Shown here piece by piece: positions 1 through 10,822 of a stretch of 25,470 bases of DNA. The stretch spans positions 10,764 through 36,233 of the forward strand of contig NW_003124907.1 of assembly GCF_000003605.2 (NCBI RefSeq), read 5' to 3'. The first letter of the stretch is position 1; the number at the start of each line of letters is the position of its first letter. The DNA comes from Saccoglossus kowalevskii. Taxonomy: Eukaryota; Hemichordata; Enteropneusta; Harrimaniidae. The translations under genes were made by a program, and so were the position numbers. The notes under the pieces were generated by a model that had not been told where the DNA came from, did no database searches, and saw only the letters and a list, made by a program, of their open reading frames with translations.

Positions 1-1889
1 TTTGGGTGTATTTGTAGACTACATTTTAGTTTCTGTCACTATTAAAATGAGAATTTTGTTTATGTTTGAGCATTTTGGGGATTGTGCACTGATATAGGCT
101 TCAGTCGTACTTATCAAACACATGAGAACAAAGCTGACGTTTCTGTAACATGATTCAAACACTCATAATCCATATAAACTAAACTATATAAAGTTAAATG
201 AAAATATAATTGAAACATTGTTTATAGTATAATGACATTTAAAATAAAAAAAATGAAATGTAATATATAAAATAAAACAGAAAAACAAATAGAAATGATA
301 TAGAAATGAACCGCAATTAAACAAATACAATTAAAATTACAGTAAAATTAATGCGAAGAACATTCATACAAACATTACATTGTAATATGTAAAATGAAAT
401 AAATAAAAACACGTGGAAATATAAGTTTTGCGCATTGAAACAAACCCATACATACGATCCTCTGCCAAGCCCCAAAATCAAGACCAAATGTCAATGTTTG
501 TACCTGTCCAATTACGTAACTTTTTTTTAATAAACTTCTTTTATCAATGTATACTCTGAACTCAGAATAGCTGTTTGACAGCATAAATTAATAGCCGCCA
601 ACAGCTTGCTATCCACACACTGTGGACCGACAATTGCTTACCCTGGCCTCGGGTCGTATGTAAATTTAAATCGCATTTCTCTCGTTGTTTTGACAACAGA
701 ACTATACTCTAGAGGAGTAATCAGGGCATTTCTTTGGGGCTAGGTTTTTTTAACGAGTATGCAGAAATCAGGATTCGAGGTAACTCATATTTTACTGTCT
801 CTTTACTGTCGTGGTGAGGTTTTACTATGGAACGTGTGAGATCAGGAATGGCGTGAAACATATGTTTGTCTGCTGTCTGCTATTTGGCGGGGAAACGTGA
901 CACATGAACATCCTCAGATCCTTAGTCCTTGTGTGACCCACAAGATTACTTCCAGAGACTGTATTCTCTAACTCTTTTATATATCAAGTCTCTGTAATTT
1001 CAGGCAGGCGTAAATCAATCATGTTCTTGCTGGGGTATGATTTTAGTGGATGTCAAATGTTTTAATCCGCAGTTATTTACCAGACATAGCATATGCGGCC
1101 GAGGGCTTAAACTGTCTGGACTCACTAGTTGCAGGACCGCGAATCTGCGTTCACTCCGTCAGGGGGACATAAAGTGGGAAAAGAAAAAAGTGAAGGGCTG
1201 TATGGTGTTTCGAGGAGATGGAATTTCTGTTTGAGATACCTCTGTTGAGTTCCAGTTTACAGTTGCGTTTTAACTCACCGGGTCCCAGTTTTATGTATGT
1301 ATTATTCCAGCAAAGTATTTCCCCAGCTTACTAATTCAGTTAAAATCCTTTTATGTCTGCCTGTGGTTAAATAGTTAGATTAGTTCTGTGTAACTGTTCC
1401 CTCATTTCCTGGTGTGGATTCAAAACAGCCACTTTTAATTGATTGACAACTCTGACAGTCACCCACCCCCTGGTATGCATTATACTCAATATTGCTTGTT
1501 AATAAGGTAATTATGAACGTGCTAGTAAAATAAAAAAAAAATAACCACAGGGATAAATTGAAATTGTACACAGCAAAGTCATACATACCTTACCCTCCCC
1601 CGTCACTACAATCTCCTGTAGATTACATGGCGTGACAAAAATAAAATTGGTTGCTAGTGGTGCTAAGGGAGATGTTGCCGATTTTATTGGCGCCTGGAGT
1701 GCTAATTTCCAAAACAAGGGAAGGGCATGTATTTCGTAAAATTGTATTTTAATATTTAATTTAAAATATCAACGTCACAGAGCCATTAACATTGGCTGTA
1801 CTATTAGGATATGACTTTCCATTTACAGCTGAATTCAATCTAATGTCCCTCATGTTAAACATGCATACACTCATGTATTGATTACATAT
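1..1889. other. Non-coding region downstream of gene 3
   Basis: This AT-rich stretch lies beyond the poly(A) signals of gene 3. I saw no convincing coding exon, RNA gene or transposon in it. The open frames on either strand are short, lack splice context and show no recognisable motif. On the minus strand near 1590-1620 a good acceptor and a good donor flank 22 bases, but no neighbouring exon supports them. Confidence 0.5.
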
Positions 1890-1916
1890 TTTATTTCACT
1901 GTATCCGTATTTTATT
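1890..1916 (-). terminator. Poly(A) signals of gene 3
   Basis: Two AATAAA hexamers on the minus strand (1911-1916 and 1890-1895) lie about 130-155 bases after the proposed stop codon of gene 3, as expected for a short 3' untranslated region. The assignment rests on position and hexamer only. Confidence 0.5.
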
Positions 1917-2044
1917 ACCACTAAAGCATAACGTATACACTGCTTATTACACGTATTTTTGCATACGAATAATTTAAACGAAAGACCCATCACCATCGTC
2001 GAATATGATGATGATTTTCTCAACATCAATGTCCTCCTTACGGA

Positions 2045-2057
2045 TTATATACTGCAA
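2045..2057 (-). CDS. Gene 3 exon 10: terminal coding exon with the last Cys
   Basis: The acceptor CCATAG is followed by TTGCAGTATATAA. Joined to the phase-2 donor of exon 9, it encodes Ser-Cys-Ser-Ile and a TAA stop. The cysteine completes an even number in the VWD domain. Gene 2 has the same AG|TTGC start in its last exon, which supports the choice. A nearby alternative acceptor (TTGCAG) would omit the cysteine. Confidence 0.6.
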
Positions 2058-5000
2058 CTATGGAGTGAACACACAGAAAATTAAACACACTCAAGTATTT
2101 AACACTTTTGGCATCATTAGATGAGAACAAATCACAAAATAAAAACAACCTGGCTGCCTGGGATTCACACTACCCATAGCGTTGTCATTTCAAATCAAAT
2201 GTACACGTACTACTGGAGCTATTCAATAATGAAATTTCCTCACCAACTGAAGACCAAACGCCGATTTAACTAACACCAATGCCGATTTGAAACAAACATA
2301 ATCATATATACGTCAGTGTTTTTATATTTTGCAATATATTTTTAATATGTTTTAAATATGGCATAGCTCAACTATTTAAACTTTGTGTAGCCAGTATCAA
2401 ACAATTATAAAAAAAAGCAAAATATTAATTTTCAGGCTCAGATCACACAAATCTACATCTATACTTTACAAATTAATCGCAGTAATGATGTGCTCACCTT
2501 CCTGGAACAATCCACATGTCCCCAAAGTCACCAGACTCAGTAACTAATTTTAGTGTCCCATCTGGCATCGGTACCTGCATATCATTAGACGGATCCCCGT
2601 CAGCATTTCCCAACATGCCACACACTTTTCCGAACATAGATTTGTTTAGAACAGGAGCAACGCGTCCTTTGCCATTCCACGCCAAAGTAAATGTTGAATC
2701 TAGTTTTGCTCTCACATATCCTGCATTATCTCGTGTCACTGTCAGATTTCCGAGTATCAGTGGAGTCAGAAGACTATGGATTTTGCCATTTATCTATAAA
2801 GTTAGTGAATATAATAGACAATATAAATTAATGTGCCATATATGATGTGTATTATGCTAGAAACATTTGATTGTAATGTATTGCAAACGTGAAAGCTGCT
2901 GTGTGCACCCCTTCGCTACAATTCATTACAATACACTTTCCAGGTTACAATAGTAAACAATTCAAGTGGCTGACAAAATAGAAATCCATGATGTACGAGA
3001 ATATTCACCACTGCCAATTAAATTTAAAAATGGTTGGCAGAATCTCTGGTTCTGACTCTAAATTGTGAAAATTCATATTGGTAAAATACGAAACAATAAA
3101 ACCGAAACTGTTCGGACAGCCTACTGAATTGGTAAGTTACATCGTGTAGGATTGTAGCAGCTCTGCCTGTTTAACTCTGTTTTTCCACTGATTAGTCGTG
3201 CAGTGTTTTCTGGCTAGAGCCGTAGGGCTCCGATAAAATGCTGTTGTGTGAACGTAGCAATTAATCATCCACTAACAATGCTATCTGATTCTATCTGAGT
3301 GTACACATCAATGGAGTGAAATCTACTTACGTAAAGCCTGTCCTCAATCAAGGTAACACGGTCTCCATTAAGAACAATCGAAACTTCGGAAACCACCATT
3401 TTCATAACTTCCCTGAGATAATGGTATCGGATCAAAACAGTGAAAGATGGACGAGGTACACAATCTTCAAATAATACGTACTCACAATCGCTGTTGCCAT
3501 TATACATATAATGAAATCCGTCGAATGTGCGAATCTGTGGGTCCCCTTGTACACTAGCACTCCCTGGTGGCCGTGGGGATGGTGTTGGCTCTGTAATAGA
3601 ACGTTGTTTTCATTGCATGACTTAAGTTCTACTTTTGAACAGAACTGGGTAATTCCATAGTATTGCAAGATCATTTTAGGTGGAATGAAAGCAACATAGA
3701 AATATTCATCCAAAATTAGCAAAAAAGGGGATTGGAAAATGATTTAACTTCCAGTTTATAAAATTATCTGTTTTTTTAACTGTATTGCACAACGTATTTT
3801 CATAAGACCATATAGTATACAAACCAACTCACGGGTATCCCCTGTAACGAAAAAAAAATAGTTATAATAACAATAATTTTAAACAATGTTGTGTTAAATT
3901 ATTATACTGTAATAATTCGAGACAACGTATATTTAAATGTGAGTATCTTGTACATTCTTACGTTTACAACATTTGCAGAAAAAGGGGAACGGACAGGTGT
4001 TTTCCATTTGTCCTATGTGCTCGCCGGCTTTACATTTGAAAAGTCTACACTTCCCTCCGAGCTCTTCGCATTTGGTGTCTGTAATTGCAAAGCAACAGTC
4101 CTACTTGGTCAAATTTGCCATTTCTAGATTGCACGTGCGCCTTTTATGTTATCAAATCGTTATGTGTACGTTGGCCGGTTCGCGTGGTACATGTACATTA
4201 ATGGCCACACATTCGGATTGTTTTTCAGTACGTGTTCTTCATATCAATAATAATTCATGTTCGCAAAATCCTGCATTCCATTTAGTGATTGCATTACAAC
4301 TCAGGTTTGTTGAAATGATATAAACATAACTTACGACAAAACCATTGACATATATCGAAACCCAAACCGTATAGAGCTTTCAGAGCTGAAAAAAATTAAA
4401 TGTCCAGTTTTAAAGGAGTTGTCAAAAAAAAGGAAGACAAATCACACAATAATGCCAAGGCGAATGTGGTCATAAACACTTGCAAGTTTTAGTTTGATAT
4501 TTTAGAGTTATTATAATGGTAATGTTAAACAATATCTAGTCGTAACAATTGTTTCGTGTTAATCAGAATCCCAATCAACGACACTGTAGAAATCCAGTAT
4601 ATTAAGCGATAATAGCTTACTATCTTTATTAGCGCACGACTTGCAACCCAATTTGTCGTTAGTGGTACCACAGGGTAAGGAATCTTTTTGATAACTACAT
4701 ATTTCTGCCTCGTTGTCTTGACACACGGCTCGGCATGTCGCATTAACATTCTCGTCTGTCTGAGTCTGGACTTCCTTAATATATGATTGTTCTACATTGT
4801 GAAATAAAATACGTTTAAATACATACAGACTGCAGACTAAATTAAACTATTACGTCATTACAGGAAGTGTGTGTAACTTACTTACCAGGACACGCTGGCT
4901 CAGCACCTGGGAGTAAAATAATAAAGACGAATTATGGACTAACACCCCTAATTAATAATATGCTCTTGTCAGTTGCTCTGTTCTTGTTGACTGTTTGGCC

Positions 5001-5416
5001 GTTTAGTCTGGTTGTTTTGTGGAGTACTTGTCGGTGTTTTTGAAATTGTAAATTCCTATTTATGACTATCTCGTATTTTTACTTTAATTACATGTCATGC
5101 AAATCACCATTTTTAATTATCTTAAACTATTACAAATAACATACGATATACCTAATTAGTATTCATATCATGTGCAGTGTAAACAGAAGGTGTAACTCAC
5201 GTGTTTGTTTGGGGAAAACCCATTTAGAAAGTTCATCCTGTACAAACACAAATATGGATAAAATCAAAATGATATATTCAAAATATTCATAACTTGTTGG
5301 TCCTTTAGTATCTCTATGACGACTTTAATGAATGGAAATAATGAAATTACCTCACTGCATGAAGTCAACGTCAATGTAGTCGCGACTAACAAGCATCGTA
5401 AAACAAGAAATGACAT
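2045..5416 (-). CDS. Gene 3: secreted defensin-like / VWD chimeric protein, 10 coding exons
   Basis: The model joins 5351-5416, 5201-5237, 4886-4906, 4621-4791, 4335-4385, 3962-4078, 3833-3841, 3331-3590, 2498-2793 and 2045-2057, giving 1041 nt or about 346 residues. All junctions are GT-AG and keep frame. Order: signal peptide (1-22); short linker; nine-cysteine region (C40 to C115) that I do not recognise; beta-defensin-like domain (119-153); Pro/Ser linker (159-171); VWD domain (about 172-344). VWD landmarks are GDPQIRTFDG (173-182) and CGMLGNADGDPSND (302-315). The domain has four cysteines (193, 201, 302, 344), and its CGxL lacks the CxxC seen in genes 1 and 2. The whole protein is probably extracellular. 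An antimicrobial, inhibitor or mucus-associated role is inference. The start is chosen because it gives a clean signal peptide. Alternatives are skipping of the 9-nt exon or another 3' end. Confidence 0.85.
2058..2497 (-). other. Gene 3 intron 9
   Basis: This 440-base AT-rich intron has donor GTGAGC and acceptor CCATAG. If the intron is retained, the frame hits TGA inside the donor. Nothing else is recognised in it. Confidence 0.6.
2498..2793 (-). CDS. Gene 3 exon 9: second half of the VWD domain
   Basis: This exon has 296 nt, enters in phase 0 after acceptor CTTTATAG and leaves in phase 2 at AAG|GTGAGC. It encodes residues 245-342 with the VWD signature CGMLGN followed by ADGDPSND, then FGDMWIVPG. 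The acidic Asn/Asp cluster matches the calcium-binding loop of VWD domains. Confidence 0.92.
2794..3330 (-). other. Gene 3 intron 8, inside the VWD domain
   Basis: This 537-base phase-0 intron (GTAAGT donor, TTTATAG acceptor) splits the VWD domain at the same place as in genes 1 and 2. No other feature is seen. Confidence 0.8.
3331..3590 (-). CDS. Gene 3 exon 8: Pro/Ser linker and first half of VWD
   Basis: This exon has 260 nt, phase 1 in and phase 0 out. The first 13 residues are rich in Pro, Ser and Arg (PTPSPRPPGSASV) and look like a flexible spacer. The VWD start follows: GDPQIRTFDGFHYMYNG, then cysteines 193 and 201. The acceptor is CTATTACAG and the donor is TAC|GTAAGT. Confidence 0.92.
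3833..3841 (-). CDS. Gene 3 exon 7: 9-nt microexon
   Basis: GGGATACCC lies between a strong acceptor (polypyrimidine run, then CGTTACAG) and a strong donor (GTGAGT). It is phase 1 on both sides, so it can be included or skipped without a frameshift. Inclusion gives Lys-Arg-Asp-Thr-Gln-Pro at the domain junction. Skipping gives Lys-Gln-Pro. Its reality needs a transcript. Confidence 0.6.
3962..4078 (-). CDS. Gene 3 exon 6: beta-defensin-like domain
   Basis: This 117-nt symmetrical exon (phase 1 to 1) encodes 38 whole codons. The cysteine spacing is C-x6-C-x4-C-x12-C-x5-C-x-CC (residues 119, 126, 131, 144, 150, 152, 153). It has the Gly-Gly-Lys before the second cysteine (CEELGGKC), an acidic residue then Ile-Gly (GEHIG) after the third, and a final Cys-Cys followed by basic residues. 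Vertebrate beta-defensins follow C-x6-C-x3-5-C-x8-10-C-x6-7-CC with the same Gly pair and Ile-Gly. The loop before the fourth cysteine is about two residues longer here and there is one extra cysteine. Carboxypeptidase inhibitors with the same fold are an alternative. Confidence 0.75.
4335..4385 (-). CDS. Gene 3 exon 5: short hydrophobic/Cys exon
   Basis: This 51-nt exon is phase 1 on both sides (TTTTTTCAG acceptor, GTAAGT donor). It encodes LKALYGLGFDICQWFC, which is partly hydrophobic and carries two cysteines (111 and 115) just before the defensin-like exon. A hydrophobic segment in front of a defensin fold recalls big defensins, but this one is far shorter than a big-defensin N-terminal domain. 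Confidence 0.8.
4621..4791 (-). CDS. Gene 3 exon 4: unrecognised cysteine-rich module
   Basis: This 171-nt exon is phase 1 on both sides. It encodes 56 whole codons with six cysteines (61, 65, 73, 82, 91, 94): CRAVC, then C, C, and GCKSC. It contains one N-glycosylation sequon (Asn-Ala-Thr, 58-60). I do not recognise the family. With C40 and exon 5 it forms a nine-cysteine block, so at least one cysteine probably pairs into the following defensin-like domain, which has seven. Confidence 0.85.
4886..4906 (-). CDS. Gene 3 exon 3: 21-nt microexon
   Basis: The exon reads phase 1 to phase 1 between CTCCCAG and GTAAGT. It encodes Ala-Glu-Pro-Ala-Cys-Pro and contributes the first mature cysteine (C40). 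Both splice sites are strong. Confidence 0.75.
5201..5237 (-). CDS. Gene 3 exon 2: linker after the signal peptide
   Basis: This 37-nt exon enters in phase 0 after TTGTACAG and leaves in phase 1 at GTGAGT. It encodes DELSKWVFPKQT plus one base that makes Arg with the next exon. There is no cysteine. It could be the end of a propeptide. Confidence 0.8.
5351..5416 (-). CDS. Gene 3 exon 1: signal peptide
   Basis: The 22 codons MSFLVLRCLLVATTLTLTSCSE form a textbook signal peptide: a short N-terminus with one Arg, a hydrophobic core, and small or polar residues near the likely cleavage point. The donor is GAG|GTAATT in phase 0. The bases just before ATG (TTTTCAGG) could be an acceptor, so an upstream untranslated exon is possible. 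Confidence 0.8.
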
Positions 5417-8400
5417 CCTGAAAATCTGTGAACCAATGGAATCGAAATGAGCTTTATTTATTTCACATGGAATGCCGAATTAATTACTTTGGTAGTTTGA
5501 CTCAAATTTAAAATATAAGATATATATTGTAGTGAGTGAAACAGTCATTAGGCGAGCTAAAATACTTAACCCATTTTGTACTATAAACAATCGGCAAAGA
5601 AATACATTACATTTTCGGCATTCCATGGTTGTGATGTTATTGTCTTCAGGTCAAAAGTTATTAATTTTTTTATTTGTGTTTACAATTCTGTAAAGCTGTA
5701 ATCAACATCAAGCAGTATTTTGTCCATAAAAAATAAGAGTCAATCCTGGATAGTGTATACGATATGTGTGTATAATTAGTACATTAAGTAGTTGTGTAGA
5801 TAGAAATATATGACAGAAATATTAATTATAATATTGATGTTTTGATATCGAAATCTTAGCCCAGTTTACATGGGAGCATTGAATTTGTCCAGCTACATAT
5901 ACGTATATTTCGTCCGTCTGATTTACAACAATGCGTGGATGGTAGAGAAATGTAGGAATGTAATAATGTCGAAGCAATACTCGTCAGCAATTTTCAGCAT
6001 TAATGTTAACGTTGAAAATACGAATTCGATGCAACTGTTTTATTCACAGAGCAGAGAAACTGCATAAAAGAAATTATTAACAGCATTACAAAACCATCAA
6101 CAGCATACGACACGGCAAATGCGCCATCGCCACTGTCCTTACGACACGACCTTAAATGTGGAAATTCACACACTGATCAAACTTCCCCTGCACGTACAGT
6201 TGCACGGTGTACAAATTATGGAAATATATATTTCCCTGGGACATTATATCGATGTAAACCGTATGTTCACATTACGTAATCCGGAAGAAGGTGTACATCT
6301 GTGCATCATAGAAGTCGTTTGTTATCGATATGAGTAAAATAATCTCAACAGAATGATACAACGCGTGCTATTATATAAAACACGACCTGTGGACGGATTA
6401 AAATGGTCCGATATGATTTGTCATTGTTCAAATAAATATGCGCGTAAAACTTCCTTCTGCGCAGTCGCACAATTATAAATATAACTTTTGCCCTGGAATA
6501 ATTTATAGATGTATTCCGGTTACTGTAACCATATCAACGCCAATGATGAAATCGAGCCAAGAATGGACGTCTGTGTATCATATGTGTATTTTTGATGTAG
6601 ATATGAATTGATCAATCACAATGGTTGGTTTTCTGAATCAGAGCAAATTCATGGCGGTGACACGGTTGTGTGAGTGTGTTACACACTAACCCCAGAATGT
6701 CTACAGTTCAAGCCATGCTTACTTTTGTTTCCATAGAAACAAAAGAATTGTTCACAGACATAGGGAACAAGATCTCTGTATTGTAATTGACTAGTCTTGG
6801 TATGCTTTTGAAATTCTAAATTTGCATATCGATGTACCCCCCCACAAAACATTAATTTTCCACTTGCTAAAGCAAAAAACACTCTACGCACCAGCTGTCC
6901 ACAACAGACATCTCGGGATATCTGTGGCTTGTCAGTTTTTATGTAAAAACAAATCATAAATCTATCAAACATATGCCTAGAATCACATAGTTGATGCAGA
7001 AGATAAAACAAGGTAGAAAATGAAATTAATCACAATTAACACACGGATGAGGAAAAAACCCTATAGATTCAGGATAACCACGAAATAAGCTATTTAGGGA
7101 TATTTAAAGGTAATTCAGAGATATTCTAATGAAATTTTTAAAGAATAAAAGTACAATTGTTATATCACATTTTAATTATAAACATGTATACTGCTGAAAT
7201 TCAGAAAAATTGATAAAACTCGATGGTTACAAATATGGCGCATGATGAAATCGTCTGTCTATCATAAATGTGATGACGATGTCAAATTATGTACAACAAC
7301 AGAATAACACAGCACATGTTAATATAGAACAAAATGACTTGTTGTGTCGATTGACCTGCCAATGGCATTTTATTTGTTACAGTGTTGTTTTAAGTCCAAT
7401 TCATATTGAATATGTTGATATGTTATGATGTCGTAGCGTTTTTATTGGACCCAGTACGACATGATGTTTTTGTTTAAACTATTAATCTTAGTTTAGGATT
7501 AAGGCCACAGCGATGTTAAAATGAATTCATTATACCTTGCAATTCTGACTGAGAAGTGATAACCTCTGGCAATCATAACGACAAAAAGATAAATTCTCGC
7601 AACAATAATAGCAAGGTAATAAATCCCCGCAGTCATAGTAGTGACGTGACTACTCCTCTACTAATCTCACTATTATACGATCTACAACAGTAACTGATCT
7701 TTGTGGTATGGCAGTATGGTATAAATGACGCCCTCAACCAATCGCTCCTCGTCCTGTCAGGCTATGGCAACTTTTACTTTTCTCTGTGATGGCGGGGGTT
7801 GATTACTGACAAACACGGCCATTCTGCGGCCAGGTCGAACGTATTAAGATGCCTATTAGGATTTTTATAGTTCAACATTAAATGAATTGAATTTTATATT
7901 TTTGTATTAAGTATGCAGTTGGGTCGAATAATCACTTGATGAATAGTATCTTGGCCAGTACTAAAACAACTGTACCGAAACATGATCGCTATTGCATCAA
8001 GTAATAACAGCAAATATATGTTAAAACGGAAATTAGTCAAAATATAACGAATATAAACTTGAAAATTATTAGTGTAAGTGCTATTAGGTCGTAAATCACT
8101 TGATGTATAGTCCTTATACATATAACTGTTATTTCTCCAACCAAGAACAGCCATTGTATTATGATTTCAAACAAAAATGAGGATTTTCAGTTCATAGAAA
8201 ATATAAGAAAGTGTAAATTCTGTCACCGAAATGTCAAGTTGATAAATTATGCGGGTAGTACTCCACCCCAATATGTTTACTGCCCAATTCATATGCATTT
8301 GTGTTACTGCAACTTTTCCTAATGTCCGTTTTGCAGTCCTCAGAAGAATTGTGTTTTACAAGGTTTTAACATGATGTTTTCAACTCACCAGAATTGTGTT

Positions 8401-9284
8401 CCCAGTCAAAATGTTTTCCATATCTATACACACAATGACAATGTCCATGCAGTATTATGTTGTATGTGTAAGATGATCGGTAGTGTATACTTTTCATAAC
8501 TCAGAACCAATTTCACAGAACCCAATTTCAAAATAGTTTGCTTATCATCGGAAGTCATCTTTTAGGTTCTTATTACCCTACCCAATATAACCCGGACATG
8601 GTCCATGTTATTGTTTACCAATTTAAATAATATAAAATTACTGTAAATATGTTAAAGAGTGTTCTAGTGTTTGGTTACTGAAACGGCATTGTGCGTTTTA
8701 CGGTAATGTTTTCATTCCCGCCTTGGTCGTTGCATTGATTTTGCGATGAAGGATTTTGTAGTGTAGAGTTTGTGTTTTCATGGGATTATATTTACCTATG
8801 GCCACACAACGTGTGGTGGCGATCGTATACGTTTTGTTTCGAATGTACTTGACTGTGACCCACCCACCACTCGATTGTAATTTGGCCAGCTGCTATTAGA
8901 CATCACTCAGCATGACTAGTTGGAAGACAACCATATAAAAATAGTGTGAATAGAATAAACGTCTGTAATGAACAAGGAAAAAATAAAGTTTATTATATTT
9001 TTTATCTTAAGCATCAATATACAACAAGTTTACAAGTTTACAAAAAAATTCGAGTAAGAATAAAGTAAAAAGTTGAACCAATAGGAGATACAGGTGATGG
9101 TTGAATTATCTCGCCTGGAAGAAAATAAAAAAACAAACAAGTGGTACGGATTATATATTGTAATGACTGATTTGAGTAAGGTGTTGAGTAGAGGAATGTT
9201 CAATAGGAAGAACATTGTTGAGATGCTTTGGAAATGATTTGACTTTCCATAAATTAAATCTTGAGGCACATTGTAAATAACCAG
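5417..9284. other. Intergenic region with no supported gene
   Basis: This is AT-rich non-coding DNA upstream of gene 3. The longest minus-strand open frame (6679-7011) has no recognisable domain and no splice partners. Two diverged similar segments occur near 6195-6325 and 6465-6605. A direct repeat built on ATCACTTGATG occurs near 7925 and 8095. I see no RNA gene. Confidence 0.45.
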
Positions 9285-9329
9285 TGAGAGGATGCTGAAA
9301 GCACTACCGTGCATTCAAGCATCCTCTCA
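9285..9329. repeat. Short near-perfect hairpin
   Basis: TGAGAGGATGC (9285-9295) pairs with GCATCCTCTCA (9319-9329). The inner bases TGAA/TTCA and GCAC/GTGC also pair, with one bulge, one mismatch and a TACC loop. The stem has about 19 base pairs. It could be a tiny inverted repeat or part of a decayed element. It is short for a microRNA precursor. Confidence 0.6.
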
Positions 9330-10695
9330 ATGAAAACACAGGTTATGCACATTATAATGAGGTAAATAAGTGTTGTAAACGGAGTGTCATGATTAAATCT
9401 GGTATGATGTGCATGGAACGACTCATGGTGCAAAAGCCGAAAATACTATATCTTGTTGTTTTCAATAAGTATATGTGCAGCAACAATAAACTGTACAAAA
9501 CCAGACAAGTATTATAGACCCATATCATGCAAAGTTACAGGGTGTGTACAAATATACCCCCTTACTTTTAGGCTATTGTATGTTCATCCAACTGTCCATT
9601 CAGAATGAATAAGAAATAAAGTAGGTGCAAAGAGACTATATGGAATGTAATTGTACTTCATAGAGTTATCAATGATGATATCAATTCCATCAGACTGATA
9701 GAACCGATAAATGTAATGAATTTATCGCATGGCAATAGTAATGTGTCATCTGACATATAACCGGAGTGAATTGACCATGTGCAAAAACAGCATTTTTGGT
9801 TTGCATAACACATGCTATAAGAAGTAAACTTCTTGTATCACCAATGAAAAGGCTGTAAATGAGTCAACATCAAACCAGAAACATAGAATGTAAATGCATG
9901 GACCTGTTTGTACAGAATCCCAGTTCATCCCTCATTATTTTTGTGGATCATGTTAAAAAGATCTAAACCATTATGAGGCCAATGAAAAACTCATTTCCAT
10001 AAAAAAAATAATAACAAATGACAACACATGTCATTGTTTAATGTTGAGGTGATTGGCATGAACTGTTAATCGGTGGCACCATTTCAAAAATGGCAGCTGG
10101 CAACAGAAAAACCTTCACTGATGTACATGTGTATGTAGTGAGCACAAGGAATTGGCCCCTATCAGTTTCTGCCTAATAAATGACAGTTATGTACATTCCT
10201 GCTGTGACCATTTACCTACAATAGCAACATCACAAGCATGATAAAAGCCCCCTGATGTACACATTGCAGCTCTTGCTGTTTCTTGCATGTGACAAAAGTC
10301 CGCCTAAATCACAAGAAACTTGTAGTGCGCCAAACAATGATCATGAAAAAGTAAGAATGAATAAAGCCAGCCATGCCAATGTGGTGAATCAAATGCAATT
10401 TCTTGCATGACTTTCTGCTCAATATTATACAGTGTGTGGTAGCCTATGCCGAATAATCAATGGTGTGGTCACAAATGATCATGAAGATTAATCATGATCA
10501 CATACTTCATATACATTATAACATTACATTAATGGGCAAAGACTATAAATCATATCCATGCCCCTAGACATGGCTACATCCGAGGTCATCATTTTGCCAA
10601 TGCCATTCTTGCATGTCATTATTGCTTGGTTGCATAGACTAGACTATTAATGTACAAGTATTTACACATATCGGCCTTAATTGGTTTTAGATGCT
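9330..10695. other. Non-coding DNA left of the gap
   Basis: No gene is seen. A palindromic pair, TGATCATGA and TCATGATCA, occurs at 10476-10500, and TTCTTGCATG-type words recur. This may be an old unrecognised repeat. Confidence 0.4.
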
Positions 10696-10822
10696 NNNNN
10701 NNNNNNNNNNNNNNNNNNNNNNNNNNNNNNNNNNNNNNNNNNNNNNNNNNNNNNNNNNNNNNNNNNNNNNNNNNNNNNNNNNNNNNNNNNNNNNNNNNNN
10801 NNNNNNNNNNNNNNNNNNNNNN
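10696..10822. other. Assembly gap (127 N)
   Basis: A run of 127 N. Its real length and content are unknown. Any open frame crossing it is an artefact. Confidence 1.

Noticed and set aside
1592-1613. 22-nt possible microexon on the minus strand downstream of gene 3
   Set aside because: Good splice flanks, but joined to gene 3 exon 9 it gives a stop after three codons and no cysteine. The exon at 2045-2057 fits better.
2516-2845. 109-codon plus-strand frame
   Set aside because: It is antisense to gene 3 exon 9, which has a clear VWD motif and splice sites.
3973-4323. 116-codon plus-strand frame
   Set aside because: It is antisense to the defensin-like exon and the neighbouring intron; no domain is seen.
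6679-7011. 110-codon minus-strand frame
   Set aside because: No recognisable domain, signal peptide or splice partner. It could be a transposon relic, but I cannot support that.
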